Origin: Holophaga sp.
GTDB lineage: Bacteria; Acidobacteriota; Holophagae; Holophagales; Holophagaceae
Reading direction: 5' to 3'
Length of the DNA stretch: 64,000 bases
NCBI GenBank assembly: GCA_016715205.1
Contig: JADKBC010000017.1
Coordinates: 1-64,000 of the forward strand
Numbering within the stretch: the stretch's first letter is position 1; each line of letters starts with the position of its first letter. Below the pieces are notes generated by a model, which made no database searches, was not told the DNA's origin, and was given only the letters and a program-made list of their open reading frames with translations. Shown here one piece after another: positions 53,027-61,631 of the stretch. A program made the position numbers and the translations under genes.

Positions 53027-53641
53027 TCAGTCTCCCGCATCTTTCTTGCCCGCTTTAGCCGGTGCAGCGCTTGGTGTTGCGGGCGGCGGCGGGGGCTTGG
53101 GCGGAGTTGGATTATAGACAAATGCACTGATACGACAGGTAATGCCAGCGGACCAGAAGGCCTTGCCGGTCTCCCGCTTCATCTGCATTTCGCTGACATT
53201 GATAATCTTTTCGTAACCGGAAACCTGCGAAGTGAATTGGCCGAAAGAGTGGTACCCAGCCTTGAAAGCAAAGGTATAGGGGTATTCCGTGTAGTAATCC
53301 TTTTTGATGGCACTCTCAACATTGAAGGAAACCTGTTCAATGCCAGCCAAATCGGCGAGCTTCTTGATCCGGTAGGGGATCTCACCTTTATCGGTGTCCG
53401 TAGGCATCAGCTTGATGAGTTCTTCAATCAGCTTTTCTTGCTGGGCGACTTCGACTTTCAACTTTTCGTAGTTCGCCTTTAACTGATAGCCCTTATCGAC
53501 CTCTTTCTGGAGGGTTTCGATGTTGCTCTTCAGGGCCACAAGCTCGGTGCGCTTGCTGCCCAGAAAAACCCAGGTGAGCACGGTAATCAAGATCCCGGCG
53601 AGCCCACCGATCAGAATCTGCTTCTGGAGTTGGGAGTTCAT
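53027..53641 (-). CDS. pilO: Pilus assembly protein PilO
   Basis: 204 residues: one N-terminal membrane helix (ILIGGLAGILITVLTWVFLG), a coiled coil (about 35-75) and a ferredoxin-like periplasmic domain (IEQVSFNVESAI, YTFAFKAGYHSFGQFTSQV). The C-terminus is Pro/Ala/Lys-rich. It dimerises with PilN to align the motor with the secretin. It follows pilN by 8 bp. Confidence 0.9.
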   Translation of the reverse strand: MNSQLQKQILIGGLAGILITVLTWVFLGSKRTELVALKSNIETLQKEVDKGYQLKANYEKLKVEVAQQEKLIEELIKLMPTDTDKGEIPYRIKKLADLAGIEQVSFNVESAIKKDYYTEYPYTFAFKAGYHSFGQFTSQVSGYEKIINVSEMQMKRETGKAFWSAGITCRISAFVYNPTPPKPPPPPATPSAAPAKAGKKDAGD

Positions 53642-53649
53642 GGGCTACC

Positions 53650-54240
53650 TCAGACGGGGTTCTTCAGGTCGAAGGAGATGGTGAACTCAACCACGCCGGC
53701 CTTCTTGTTGGCCGTGGGGTAGTTCACGTTCCCAAACCATTTGGTTTGTTCGATGAGCTTGTTCCGGAAGAGATTGATGGCCTCAAAGCTCGTGCTTTCT
53801 CCCTTGATGGTGATGGAAAGCCCCTTCTGGGTGACTTCCTTGAACCAAACGTCATCAGGGAGTGCATTGGCCAGCTCTTCAAGCAGATGAACGGGAAGCT
53901 GCTGGGCGTTTTTGAGACCCATCATGACTTCCTTCTTTTTCTGCAGGGCCTCTTTCTGCTCGCGGAAAGTCTTTTCGAGCGCGATGTACTTGGACAAGTC
54001 TTGCTTTTCTTGTTCCAACTTGACCACTTTTTCCTGTGCCTGGCCGACTTCGCGCTCAAGCATCAAGTAGTAGACAAGACCGATAGAAGCCAGGAGCAGA
54101 CCAACCAGGATTCCTGCGATTGGAAGGCTGGCGCGAGCAGGTTCGTCACCCTGGGCGTAAACTTGCGCCGCCTCGGCCTTTTCGGATTTCTTGCCCACCG
54201 CCTGGGCAAGGGTGTCACCAAGAAGATTGATCCTGATCAT
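53650..54240 (-). CDS. pilN: Pilus assembly protein PilN
   Basis: 196 residues from the ATG at 54240, which overlaps the pilM stop by 4 bp. The N-terminal IRINLLG is the conserved peptide that binds PilM. One membrane helix (LPIAGILVGLLLASIGLVYYL), a coiled coil (about 70-120) and a periplasmic fold follow. The longer frame upstream is antisense-like and is rejected. Confidence 0.92.
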   Translation of the reverse strand: MIRINLLGDTLAQAVGKKSEKAEAAQVYAQGDEPARASLPIAGILVGLLLASIGLVYYLMLEREVGQAQEKVVKLEQEKQDLSKYIALEKTFREQKEALQKKKEVMMGLKNAQQLPVHLLEELANALPDDVWFKEVTQKGLSITIKGESTSFEAINLFRNKLIEQTKWFGNVNYPTANKKAGVVEFTISFDLKNPV

Positions 54241-55316
54241 CGGTCCCCCACTTGGCGCAGTGCCAGTCCGACTGCGATGGCAGCGGAACACCCAACCTCG
54301 CGTACTGCGGCGGGATCCACCGAGCGGTCATCAAGCTCGATGAGTTGGAAGGGATTAAAACGGTCAACCGACACCCGCAGGCGATCTCCAAGGATATCGG
54401 TTAACCCCGCAACCTTGGCACTGCCTCCCGAGAGAAGGATTCGGTCGAGGCGATCCACTTTGAAGCTGGAACGGAAAAAATCGATGGTGCGACCAAGTTC
54501 ATCGGCAAAGGAATCAGAAATCGCAGAAAGGGAAGGCTCCACTTCTTCGGGCGTTCGCCCCTCAGCGCCGTGTCCCTGTTTCAGCATTTCGGCGCCCTCG
54601 CGGGAAACGCCCCAATCTTCCATTAACTTATCGGTGAAACGATGGCCGCCCCATGCGATGTCGCGCCAGAAAACCGACTTGTTGCCCACCAGCATGGTCA
54701 TGTTAGTGAAATTGGCTCCCACATTCACAAGGGCAACCACTTCATCCCGGGCCCCAATGGCAGACATTTCATAAGCGTTCTGAAGGGCAAACACGTCGAC
54801 GTCGACAATTTGAGGTTTTGCACCGGCCTGAGCCACGCAGGTCATGTAGGCTTCCATTTTGTCTTTGCGGCAAGCCACCAGCACAACGTCCATGTTGCCA
54901 TCGCCGGGCCGCTCTTCGATCACGGCGAAGTCCAGGGCATAGGAATCGAGCCCCTGACCGGCCGGGAAGAAACTTTCGGCCTCCCAGCGCACGGATTCAG
55001 CCAGTTCCGCTGGGCTCATCAGAGGAAAGGTCACTTTTTTGACCATCACCTGCTGACCTGACACCGAAACTGCCACCTCTTTGGCCTTGATCTTCTGTTC
55101 CGCCAATACTTGGCGAATGGCCGTGGAGACAGCATTGCTGTCCATGATATCCCCGTCGACAATGGCGTCGTGGGGCACGGGCGCTATCCCGAGCTTCTGC
55201 AACCGATACCGCTGGTTGCCCCCCTTGCCTATGGCTTGGAGCTCACAGACCTTGACGCAGCTTGATCCAATATCCAAGCCGACAAGTAGTTTTTTCTTGC
55301 TACCGAAAAGACCCAC
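54237..55316 (-). CDS. pilM: Actin-like pilus protein PilM
   Basis: 359 residues from a GTG at 55316, chosen because GAGG lies 6 bp upstream and because family members begin close to GLFGSKKKLLVGLDIGSS. A longer frame to 55421 would overlap the phosphatase gene. Actin-fold motifs are DIGSSCVKV, VNVGANFTN, and LLSGGSAKVAGL. It binds ATP in the cytoplasm and couples PilN/O to the motor. It lies 55 bp after the phosphatase gene, so operon membership is likely. Confidence 0.92.
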   Translation of the reverse strand: MGLFGSKKKLLVGLDIGSSCVKVCELQAIGKGGNQRYRLQKLGIAPVPHDAIVDGDIMDSNAVSTAIRQVLAEQKIKAKEVAVSVSGQQVMVKKVTFPLMSPAELAESVRWEAESFFPAGQGLDSYALDFAVIEERPGDGNMDVVLVACRKDKMEAYMTCVAQAGAKPQIVDVDVFALQNAYEMSAIGARDEVVALVNVGANFTNMTMLVGNKSVFWRDIAWGGHRFTDKLMEDWGVSREGAEMLKQGHGAEGRTPEEVEPSLSAISDSFADELGRTIDFFRSSFKVDRLDRILLSGGSAKVAGLTDILGDRLRVSVDRFNPFQLIELDDRSVDPAAVREVGCSAAIAVGLALRQVGDR

Positions 55317-55371
55317 TGGGAGCCTCGCTAAAGAGATTTTGAAGTTAATACTAGCGTCGCGTTCAGCCTCG

Positions 55372-56166
55372 TCAAGGTTTTTCAGTGAATTGGCTACCAT
55401 CATCTGGTTCAAAACCGACAATGATGACCGTTATATTATCTTCGCCTCCATTTGCTCGTGCCCTTTCAACCAAATCATGGGCGGCTCGCTGAAGGGAGGG
55501 TGCCTGTTGGACAATCCCCCAGATGTCAGCGTCTTGAACCATTCCCGATAATCCATCAGAGCATAGCAATAGCCGCTCCAATTCCCGAACCTGTAATTCC
55601 TGAACAGCAACATCTAGCTCACCGCCATTTCCCAATGCCTGGGTAATGACATTTCGGAAGGGGTGTTTCCGGGCTTCTTCGGGGGTGAGAATGCCGTTGG
55701 CGACCTGTTCTGCCACCCAAGAATGGTCCCGGGTCACCTGGCGCATCCCTTCCGAATCCAGCAAGTAGGCTCGGCTATCCCCCACATGGGCAAGCGTCAC
55801 CCGAGAGCCATGCACCAGGCAGGCCACCACAGTGGACCCCATGGACTCACGCTCTGGGTTGTTTCGAATGTCCTCTACGATGGCTTGATCCGAAAGCATC
55901 AAGGCCGCTTTCAGGCGATTTCCATCGTAGGGAATGGTGACATCGTATTCCAGCGGCCAGGTTCGATCCTGTTCAACCGTTTGGGCAATGAATTGCCCTA
56001 TCTTCTCTACCACGATCTGACTAGCCACCTCGCCGGCGGCGTGGCCACCTAATCCATCGGCCACAACGTATAGACCTAACTCGTTATCAACAAGGAGGTT
56101 GTCCTCATTGCCTTTTCTGACGCACCCAACATCCGTCTGCCCGGCGGCATGCACCCGCATGTTCAT
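55372..56166 (-). CDS. PP2C-family phosphatase upstream of the pil genes
   Basis: 264 residues, complete PP2C set: GCVRKGNEDN, VADGLGGHAAGEVAS, GSTVVACL, HVGDSRAYLL, LLCSDGLSGM and GGEDNITVIIV. It resembles bacterial Stp/PrpC enzymes that reverse Ser/Thr phosphorylation. The ATG at 56166 overlaps the stop of the J-domain gene by 4 bp; an ATG two codons later is also possible. Its place in front of pilM hints at control of pilus assembly by phosphorylation, but no kinase is nearby. Confidence 0.92.
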   Translation of the reverse strand: MNMRVHAAGQTDVGCVRKGNEDNLLVDNELGLYVVADGLGGHAAGEVASQIVVEKIGQFIAQTVEQDRTWPLEYDVTIPYDGNRLKAALMLSDQAIVEDIRNNPERESMGSTVVACLVHGSRVTLAHVGDSRAYLLDSEGMRQVTRDHSWVAEQVANGILTPEEARKHPFRNVITQALGNGGELDVAVQELQVRELERLLLCSDGLSGMVQDADIWGIVQQAPSLQRAAHDLVERARANGGEDNITVIIVGFEPDDGSQFTEKP

Positions 56167-56867
56167 CCCTTTTTGAAAAGACGTCCGATCAAATCACGCA
56201 GTTGCCCCAGCATGCCCTCAGCCTGGGTGGCCTTGGAAGATGTCCCCTTGGCCGGGGATGCTACCACCTTCCGAAAGATTTTATGGTTTGGAGCCAATTG
56301 ACGGGCTTCTTCCCGTATCCGATTAGCCTTGGCCTGCATGCCCAGCTCTTGAAAAGTGCTGGCGAGGTGGACCATCGATTCCACATCCTTGGGATTGATC
56401 CTGATGGCGTTTTCCAAGGCGCGCACCTTGGTGCGCTTATCGCCCCCTGCCAAATCCAGCAACTGTGCCATGAGCACCCAGGCCTCAGCCCGGTTGGGGT
56501 CGAGGCGAATCGTGTAATGGATCAGCCCCAGGGCTCGGGAATAGTCCTTGGCCTGGAGGGCCTCCTTGGCCTCCTTGAACCAATCTTCCACAGAGCGCTC
56601 TGCAACCGGCTTCTGGCTTGCCGTCGCCGCAAGGACTCCTGCAGATTCGCCGCCTTTTGTAGCCCTGCTCTCCATCTCGAGTCGACGCGCCGGGTCTTTC
56701 AGCATGTTGAAAGCTTCGGCCAACTTCCTGAATCGGTTTTCAGCTTCGATCTTTTCTGCCCCCACAAACCGGTCCGGATGCCAAATCTTGGCAAGCCGAT
56801 GGTAAGCCGCCTTGATTTCATCGGGTGTGGCCCCGGGGGCAATTTCAAGGGTGTCAAAAGGGTTCAT
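56163..56867 (-). CDS. J-domain protein with TPR repeats
   Basis: 234 residues from the ATG at 56867. The J-domain (residues 1-65) contains the HPD motif in IWHPDRFVG that activates DnaK, preceded by YHRLAK. The rest is TPR-like: AKEALQAKDYSRALGLIHYTI, LDPNRAEAWVLMAQLLDLAG, INPKDVESMVHLASTFQELG. It lacks the Gly/Phe and zinc regions of DnaJ, so it is a specialised co-chaperone. It opens the phosphatase-pilMNOPQ run and could guide a pilus or phosphatase client to DnaK. Confidence 0.88.
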   Translation of the reverse strand: MNPFDTLEIAPGATPDEIKAAYHRLAKIWHPDRFVGAEKIEAENRFRKLAEAFNMLKDPARRLEMESRATKGGESAGVLAATASQKPVAERSVEDWFKEAKEALQAKDYSRALGLIHYTIRLDPNRAEAWVLMAQLLDLAGGDKRTKVRALENAIRINPKDVESMVHLASTFQELGMQAKANRIREEARQLAPNHKIFRKVVASPAKGTSSKATQAEGMLGQLRDLIGRLFKKG

Positions 56868-57051
56868 CAGGTTTCCAGGGTGCTGCAATGCCTTCTATAG
56901 GTTGGCTGGGAGATGCGGCTTGATACTGAGGATAGCCTAGTCCAGAGGTCGGAAAACCACCATGGGAACTCAAAGGCCATGGTGTCAAAATGCCGACCAC
57001 TCAATTCCATCCAGGAATACTGGCACACTCGATTCCCTGGAGGCCCCACGT

Positions 57052-58506
57052 ATGGGCGCGATGACGCTATCAGACTGGCAGGCAAAATTAGAGACAGGTG
57101 ATCTCACTTCCGCCTCGCTCACCGAAGGTTGTTTCACACGGATGAACGCCCTGGAGCCCAGCCTTAACGCCATCCTTCATGTGAATCAGGCTCTCTCCCT
57201 GGCTGCCGCCGAAGCGGCGGATCTCCGTTTGCGCCGCGGCGATCGAGGGCCGTTACTGGGCATTCCCATCGTGGTCAAAGACAACATCAACGTCACCGGC
57301 ATGAGCCTTAGCCAGGGATCCAAAATATCGGGGGACTTTAGGGCCACGTACCACGCCACGGTGATCCAACGACTCCTGGATGCGGGTGCTGTCCCCTTGG
57401 CCAAGGCCAACATGGACGAATTCGCCATGGGCTCCAGTGGCGAGTACAGCGCCTTTGGTCCAACCCGTAACCCCTGGGATCTGGATCGGGTACCTGGCGG
57501 CAGCAGTTCGGGAGCCGTGGTGGCGGTTTCAGCCGGCTACGCACCCTTGGCCTTGGGCACAGATACCGGGGGCTCGGTTCGGCTGCCGGCGGGTTTTTGC
57601 GGCGTCAGTGCCTTGCGGCCAACCTACGGGGTGCTAAGCCGCTACGGGGTCACCGCCATGGCTTCTTCCCTGGATCAGGTGGGGCCGGTGGCGGTAAGCG
57701 CCAAAGACCTCGCCACGGGGCTCGCCCTCATGGCCGGACGGGATCCCCTCGATAGCACCAGCCTGGAACTGCCCCGTGCGGATCAGCTCACGGGGTTGCG
57801 CGCTGCGCCACTCAAAGGCCTGCGAATTGGATTGCCGAAGGAATACTTCGGCGAAGGCCTTTCGGCCGGGGTCCGGGGTGTTCTTGAGACAGCTCTGGGT
57901 CGGCTGGCATCCGAAGGTGCAGAGCTGGTGGAAGTTTCCCTGCCTCACACCCGTTTCGCCATCGATACCTACTACCTCATTAATACCTCCGAGGTATCCA
58001 GCAATTTGTCCCGTTTTGACGGCGTTCGCTACGGCGCCCGGAATACCAGCGAGGGCCTTCACAGCATGATTTCCAGCACCCGCGACGAAGGGTTTGGTCC
58101 CGAGGCCAAACGTCGGATTTTGCTGGGAGCCTTCTGTCTTTCCAAGGGGTACTACGAGGCCTTTTACCTGAAGGCATTGAAGGTGCGCACCCTCATTGCC
58201 CAGGATTTCCAGAAGGCCTTTAAAAATGTGGACATCATCGCCACGCCCTTGAGCCCAACCACCGCATTCCCCATTGGCTCCAAGACCGCCAGCCCTTTGG
58301 AAATGTATTTGGCGGATGTCTTTACAGTAACCATGGCCCTGGCAGCCCTTCCCGCACTGGCCGTGCCAGCAGGATTTTCGGATTCGTTACCGGTGGGCCT
58401 GCAGTTGGTTGGGCCTTCCCTCTCGGATGTCCGATTGCTGGAAGTTGGTGCGGCCTTCCAGGAATTGACAGACCACCACCTTAGACAACCCCCACTGGAT
58501 ATTTAG
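57052..58506 (+). CDS. gatA: Glutamyl-tRNA(Gln) amidotransferase subunit A
   Basis: 484 residues from the ATG at 57052, 8 bp after GGAGG. The amidase catalytic triad is visible: Lys in IVVKDNINV, Ser in PGGSSSGAVVAV and Ser in TDTGGSVRLPA. PTYGVLSRYGV is typical of GatA rather than of general amidases. With GatB and GatC it converts Glu-tRNA(Gln) or Asp-tRNA(Asn) to the amide form using glutamine. GatB and GatC genes are not in the window. It is divergent from the J-domain gene and 8 bp before the E2 gene. Confidence 0.92.
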   Translation: MGAMTLSDWQAKLETGDLTSASLTEGCFTRMNALEPSLNAILHVNQALSLAAAEAADLRLRRGDRGPLLGIPIVVKDNINVTGMSLSQGSKISGDFRATYHATVIQRLLDAGAVPLAKANMDEFAMGSSGEYSAFGPTRNPWDLDRVPGGSSSGAVVAVSAGYAPLALGTDTGGSVRLPAGFCGVSALRPTYGVLSRYGVTAMASSLDQVGPVAVSAKDLATGLALMAGRDPLDSTSLELPRADQLTGLRAAPLKGLRIGLPKEYFGEGLSAGVRGVLETALGRLASEGAELVEVSLPHTRFAIDTYYLINTSEVSSNLSRFDGVRYGARNTSEGLHSMISSTRDEGFGPEAKRRILLGAFCLSKGYYEAFYLKALKVRTLIAQDFQKAFKNVDIIATPLSPTTAFPIGSKTASPLEMYLADVFTVTMALAALPALAVPAGFSDSLPVGLQLVGPSLSDVRLLEVGAAFQELTDHHLRQPPLDI

Positions 58507-58514
58507 GAGGCACC

Positions 58515-59837
58515 ATGGCTTTCGATGTTGTCATGCCGCAGATGGGCGAATCCATCGCCGAGGCCACCATTCTCAAATGGCACCGCAAGGTTGGTGAAAC
58601 CATCGGCAAGGATGAAACCCTGTACGAGATATCCACGGACAAGGTGGATGCTGAAATTCCTTCCCCCATCGGTGGCACGCTCATCGAGATCCTTGTTCCT
58701 GAAAACCAGACCGTGCCCGTGGGCTCGGTGGTGGCCCGGCTTGGGGATGCCACAGAAAAACCGGCTTCTCCCAGCCCGGCACCCATCGCCAGCCCCGCCG
58801 CGGCAGCCCCTGCCGCGGTTCCGGCCTCCCCCGCCGCAAGCCCTGTTGGTGATGACAATTCCCTGGCCGCTCGGCTCGCCACCAAATCCAGCCCCCTGGT
58901 CAGAACCATGGCCCAGGCCCATGGCATCGATCTGAGCACCCTCCAGGGGTCGGGGATCCAGGGACGTGTCACCAAAGAAGACATGGAAGCGCACCTCGCC
59001 CAGCGCCACGCCCTGGCCCCCACCAAGCCTTCCCTTCCTCCGGTTCATGACCCTTCCGCCCCCACCCTCGGGCTGGTGCCTGCCCTCGCGACCCCGGTGG
59101 CCGCCCATGTTCCCGCCTTTGGTGCGGGTGAGCGGGTGAAGGTGGAACCCATGTCTCGGATGCGTAAGATCATCAGCGACAACATGCTGGCTTCCAAGCG
59201 CACCAGTGCCCACGTCTACACGGTGTTTGAGATTGATATGACCGCCGTGGCCAAACTGCGGGAGCGCCACAAGAAGACCTTCCTGGAAGCCTACGGCACC
59301 AAACTTAGTTTCCTACCCTTTGTGATGGCAGCGGTGGCCAAGGGTCTGAGGGCCTTCCCCGTCATCAACGCCTCTGTGGACGGCGATGCCATAGCCTACA
59401 AGCAGGATATCAACCTGGGCGTAGCGGTAAGCCTGGATTGGGGCTTGATCGTGCCGGTGATCAAGAATGCCGATCAATTGAACCTGGGCGGCCTCGCCCG
59501 GAGCCTCAACGATCTGGCCGAGCGGGCCCGGGCCAAACAGCTCAAACCCGATGAAATCTCCGGTGGCACCTTCACCATCACCAACCCCGGTGTCTATGGA
59601 GATGTCTTTGGCCTGCCCATCATCAATCAGCCCCAGGTCGCCATTCAGGGCGTGGGTGCCATCGTGAAGCGCCCTGTGGTGATCACGGCTGCAGATGGCA
59701 CCGATTCCATCGCCATCCGGCAGATGATGTTCTCCAGTCTTTCCTTCGACCACCGCATTATCGATGGCGCCACAGCTGACCAGTTCATGGCCCTGGTGAA
59801 AAAGGAACTGGAAACCTCCGCCTTTGGTTTGGAATAG
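58515..59837 (+). CDS. 2-oxoacid dehydrogenase E2 (dihydrolipoamide acyltransferase)
   Basis: 440 residues after AGGAGG. The lipoyl domain (1-78) has the lysine in EISTDKVDAEIPSP. An Ala/Pro-rich linker follows, then the E3/E1-binding domain (about 120-158, SSPLVRTMAQAHGIDLSTLQGSG). A second linker leads to the catalytic domain, ending with SFDHRIIDGATADQF (active-site His and Asp). It transfers acyl groups from E1 to CoA. The DKVDAEIPSP motif and MRKIISDNML fit a branched-chain or 2-oxoglutarate E2; a match to the E1 fusion at 35465 is possible. Confidence 0.92.
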   Translation: MAFDVVMPQMGESIAEATILKWHRKVGETIGKDETLYEISTDKVDAEIPSPIGGTLIEILVPENQTVPVGSVVARLGDATEKPASPSPAPIASPAAAAPAAVPASPAASPVGDDNSLAARLATKSSPLVRTMAQAHGIDLSTLQGSGIQGRVTKEDMEAHLAQRHALAPTKPSLPPVHDPSAPTLGLVPALATPVAAHVPAFGAGERVKVEPMSRMRKIISDNMLASKRTSAHVYTVFEIDMTAVAKLRERHKKTFLEAYGTKLSFLPFVMAAVAKGLRAFPVINASVDGDAIAYKQDINLGVAVSLDWGLIVPVIKNADQLNLGGLARSLNDLAERARAKQLKPDEISGGTFTITNPGVYGDVFGLPIINQPQVAIQGVGAIVKRPVVITAADGTDSIAIRQMMFSSLSFDHRIIDGATADQFMALVKKELETSAFGLE

Positions 59838-59850
59838 CAGATCCACCTCA

Positions 59851-59880
59851 AAACGAATCGCCCTTCGGGGCGTTTCGTTT
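59851..59880 (+). terminator. Terminator after the E2 gene
   Basis: Stem aaacgaa/ttcgttt, one mismatch, then cgccc/gggcg around a TTCG tetraloop, ending in T-rich sequence. It begins 13 bp after the E2 stop codon and before tRNA-Leu. Confidence 0.75.
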
Positions 59881-59912
59881 GTACGGCCCCTTGCGTTATG
59901 CTATTCATCCGC

Positions 59913-59998
59913 GCCGGTGTGGCGAAATGGCAGACGCGGCAGACTCAAAATCTGTTTCCCGCAAGGGAGTGTTGGTTCGACCCCGACCACCGGCACCA
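59913..59998 (+). tRNA. tRNA-Leu (anticodon CAA)
   Basis: An 86-nt class II tRNA. Acceptor GCCGGTG pairs with CACCGGC, the D-arm begins GGCGAAATGGC, and the anticodon loop CTCAAAA has anticodon CAA. A long variable arm (TTTCCCGCAAGGGAGTG) is followed by the T-arm GGTTCGACCCC, and CCA is encoded. A terminator follows 14 bp downstream. Confidence 0.95.
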
Positions 59999-60012
59999 CA
60001 AGGCTTAACAAG

Positions 60013-60040
60013 AACGGTCACCTCAACAGGTGACCGTTTT
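60013..60040 (+). terminator. Terminator after tRNA-Leu
   Basis: An 11-bp perfect stem (aacggtcacct/aggtgaccgtt) with a 4-nt loop, followed by T residues. It is directly downstream of tRNA-Leu on the plus strand. Confidence 0.85.
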
Positions 60041-60080
60041 TCGTTATGGCGCTGTTTTTCAATGGCTGCAACCAACAACC

Positions 60081-60788
60081 TCAGCCTTCCAGCCCCGCCA
60101 CGGTTTCCCGAAGATCGCGGATCATGCTGCGGAAACCAGGATCCAGACTGGGTTCATCCTGCACCAGGGCACCAAAAATCCTGGCCATGGAGCGGTAGTA
60201 CCAAAGGGTGCCTTCCCGGTCCCCACGAAACCGCTGGAACACGGAGGGGCCGTGGTCTCGCAGATCGCGGGCAATGGCGGATGCGTTGTGCAGTTTGTCC
60301 GCACAGGCCACCCGCAGCACGCTGAGGGGCGCTTCGACCATGTGCTCCAGGTAGTCCTGTTTCCGGTGCAGCCAGGGTGCCTTCTCAAGTCCCGAATCGT
60401 CATCGGTGCAGCCGTCGACGATGGCCGCAACCTCCTCGCCGAATCGCTGACGAATCTCCACCAGCACCGGTGCGCCCCCGCCATCCTCCACGGCATCGTG
60501 CAGCAGGGCCGCCATCATTTCCGCTTCAGTGCCGCCGCTCTCGCCCACCAGAGAAGCCACAGCCAGAAGGTGGGTGACAAAGGGGATGGTGGTGCCTTTC
60601 CGCGTCTGGCCCCCATGTTTTTCGATGGCAAATTGAAGGGCTTCGGCCAGTTTGGGGCTGGGCTCGAACGCCGCGCGGGGTTGTTCAGCGATCGTCCCCT
60701 TGGCGGGAAACACCGAGCCGCAGGCGCCAAGGGCGGCCTCGAGAGCCTGGTACATCGCAGCGCGGGGGGATTCTTGGGGTTCAGTCAT
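60081..60788 (-). CDS. HD-domain hydrolase (RelA/SpoT hydrolase-like)
   Basis: 235 residues after a GAGAGG site. The HD motifs occur in order: KHGGQTRKGTTIPFVTHLLAV (first His), ALLHDAVEDGG (HD pair) and VACADKLHNA. This order and the wording ADKLHN fit the hydrolase half of RelA/SpoT and stand-alone small alarmone hydrolases (Mesh1-type), which cleave (p)ppGpp. No synthetase domain is present and the protein ends soon after the HD core. Substrate assignment is inference. It is convergent with tRNA-Leu and divergent from the cytidylate-kinase-like gene. Confidence 0.72.
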   Translation of the reverse strand: MTEPQESPRAAMYQALEAALGACGSVFPAKGTIAEQPRAAFEPSPKLAEALQFAIEKHGGQTRKGTTIPFVTHLLAVASLVGESGGTEAEMMAALLHDAVEDGGGAPVLVEIRQRFGEEVAAIVDGCTDDDSGLEKAPWLHRKQDYLEHMVEAPLSVLRVACADKLHNASAIARDLRDHGPSVFQRFRGDREGTLWYYRSMARIFGALVQDEPSLDPGFRSMIRDLRETVAGLEG

Positions 60789-60941
60789 AGACCTCTCTGG
60801 GCAAAGCAGACCCTACGAGGATACCCAACAATCAAACCTGACCCGGAAAACGTGCCGAAAGGCACCTTGCCATTCGCGCCTCCTGCCCTATGTTCCAGGC
60901 ATCCGCCTTCCAAACGATTTTTTCGATATGCCGGAGGCACC

Positions 60942-61631
60942 ATGGCCAGGACGTTCGACTCCCTGATCCCTAGCATCGAGCAGCGCGAATCCGCTTGGCT
61001 CCAGGTGAAAGAACGCCTGGGCCGCAACCCGCGGAAGCTGGCCCGGCCTTCCATCACCATTTCCCGGGAATACGGGTGCGAAGGTTATCCACTGGCAGAA
61101 GCCCTCAAGGAAAAGCTGGAAGCAGCTACGGGCGAACCCTGGAACATCTACGACAAGGCCCTGGTGGACAAGGTCGCCGCCGATGATCGATTGTCGGCAG
61201 AACTACTGAATCATCTGGGAGATGAAAGTCGGGCCGTGGATGTGCTGAAAACGCATTTTGGCTACCTCACGCACGATGAGGCCTACGCCACGTTGGTGAA
61301 GCATCTGGTGCAGATCGCGAGCGCTGGGAATGCGATTCTGGTGGGCCGGGGTGGTGCGGTGGTCTGCCAGGATATGGCTAATTGCCACCACTTTCGCCTG
61401 GAAGCCAGCTTTGCCTTCCGCGCAGCAACCCTCTCGAAAAGGCTCGAAATTTCCATCCCCGAGGCGGAAGCCATCGTCCGGGCGCAATCCAAACTGCGGG
61501 AAAAATTCATCAGCGAATGCCTCCACCAGGACATCACCTCGCCCCGCTGGTACGACGCCGTTTTCAACAACGAACGGCAAAGCATTGAAGCCATCGCCCG
61601 GGCCGCCTTCGAACTGATTCCCCTCACCTGA
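60942..61631 (+). CDS. Cytidylate-kinase-like family protein
   Basis: 229 residues from the ATG at 60942 (GGAGG 5 bp upstream); the long frame open to 60030 covers the antisense of the HD gene and is rejected. The N-terminal PSITISREYGCEGYPLAEAL resembles the P-loop of the cytidylate kinase-like family (usually GSGG followed by R/H). AILVGRGGAVVCQDM and HFRLEASFAFRAATLSKR are typical of that family. The P-loop has Tyr where a basic residue is common, so ATP binding may differ. The 3' end overlaps nadE by 8 bp. Confidence 0.75.
   Translation: MARTFDSLIPSIEQRESAWLQVKERLGRNPRKLARPSITISREYGCEGYPLAEALKEKLEAATGEPWNIYDKALVDKVAADDRLSAELLNHLGDESRAVDVLKTHFGYLTHDEAYATLVKHLVQIASAGNAILVGRGGAVVCQDMANCHHFRLEASFAFRAATLSKRLEISIPEAEAIVRAQSKLREKFISECLHQDITSPRWYDAVFNNERQSIEAIARAAFELIPLT

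Noticed and set aside
60030..60941. N-terminal extension of the cytidylate-kinase-like frame
   Set aside because: It is antisense to the HD-domain gene; the ATG at 60942 with GGAGG fits the family length.
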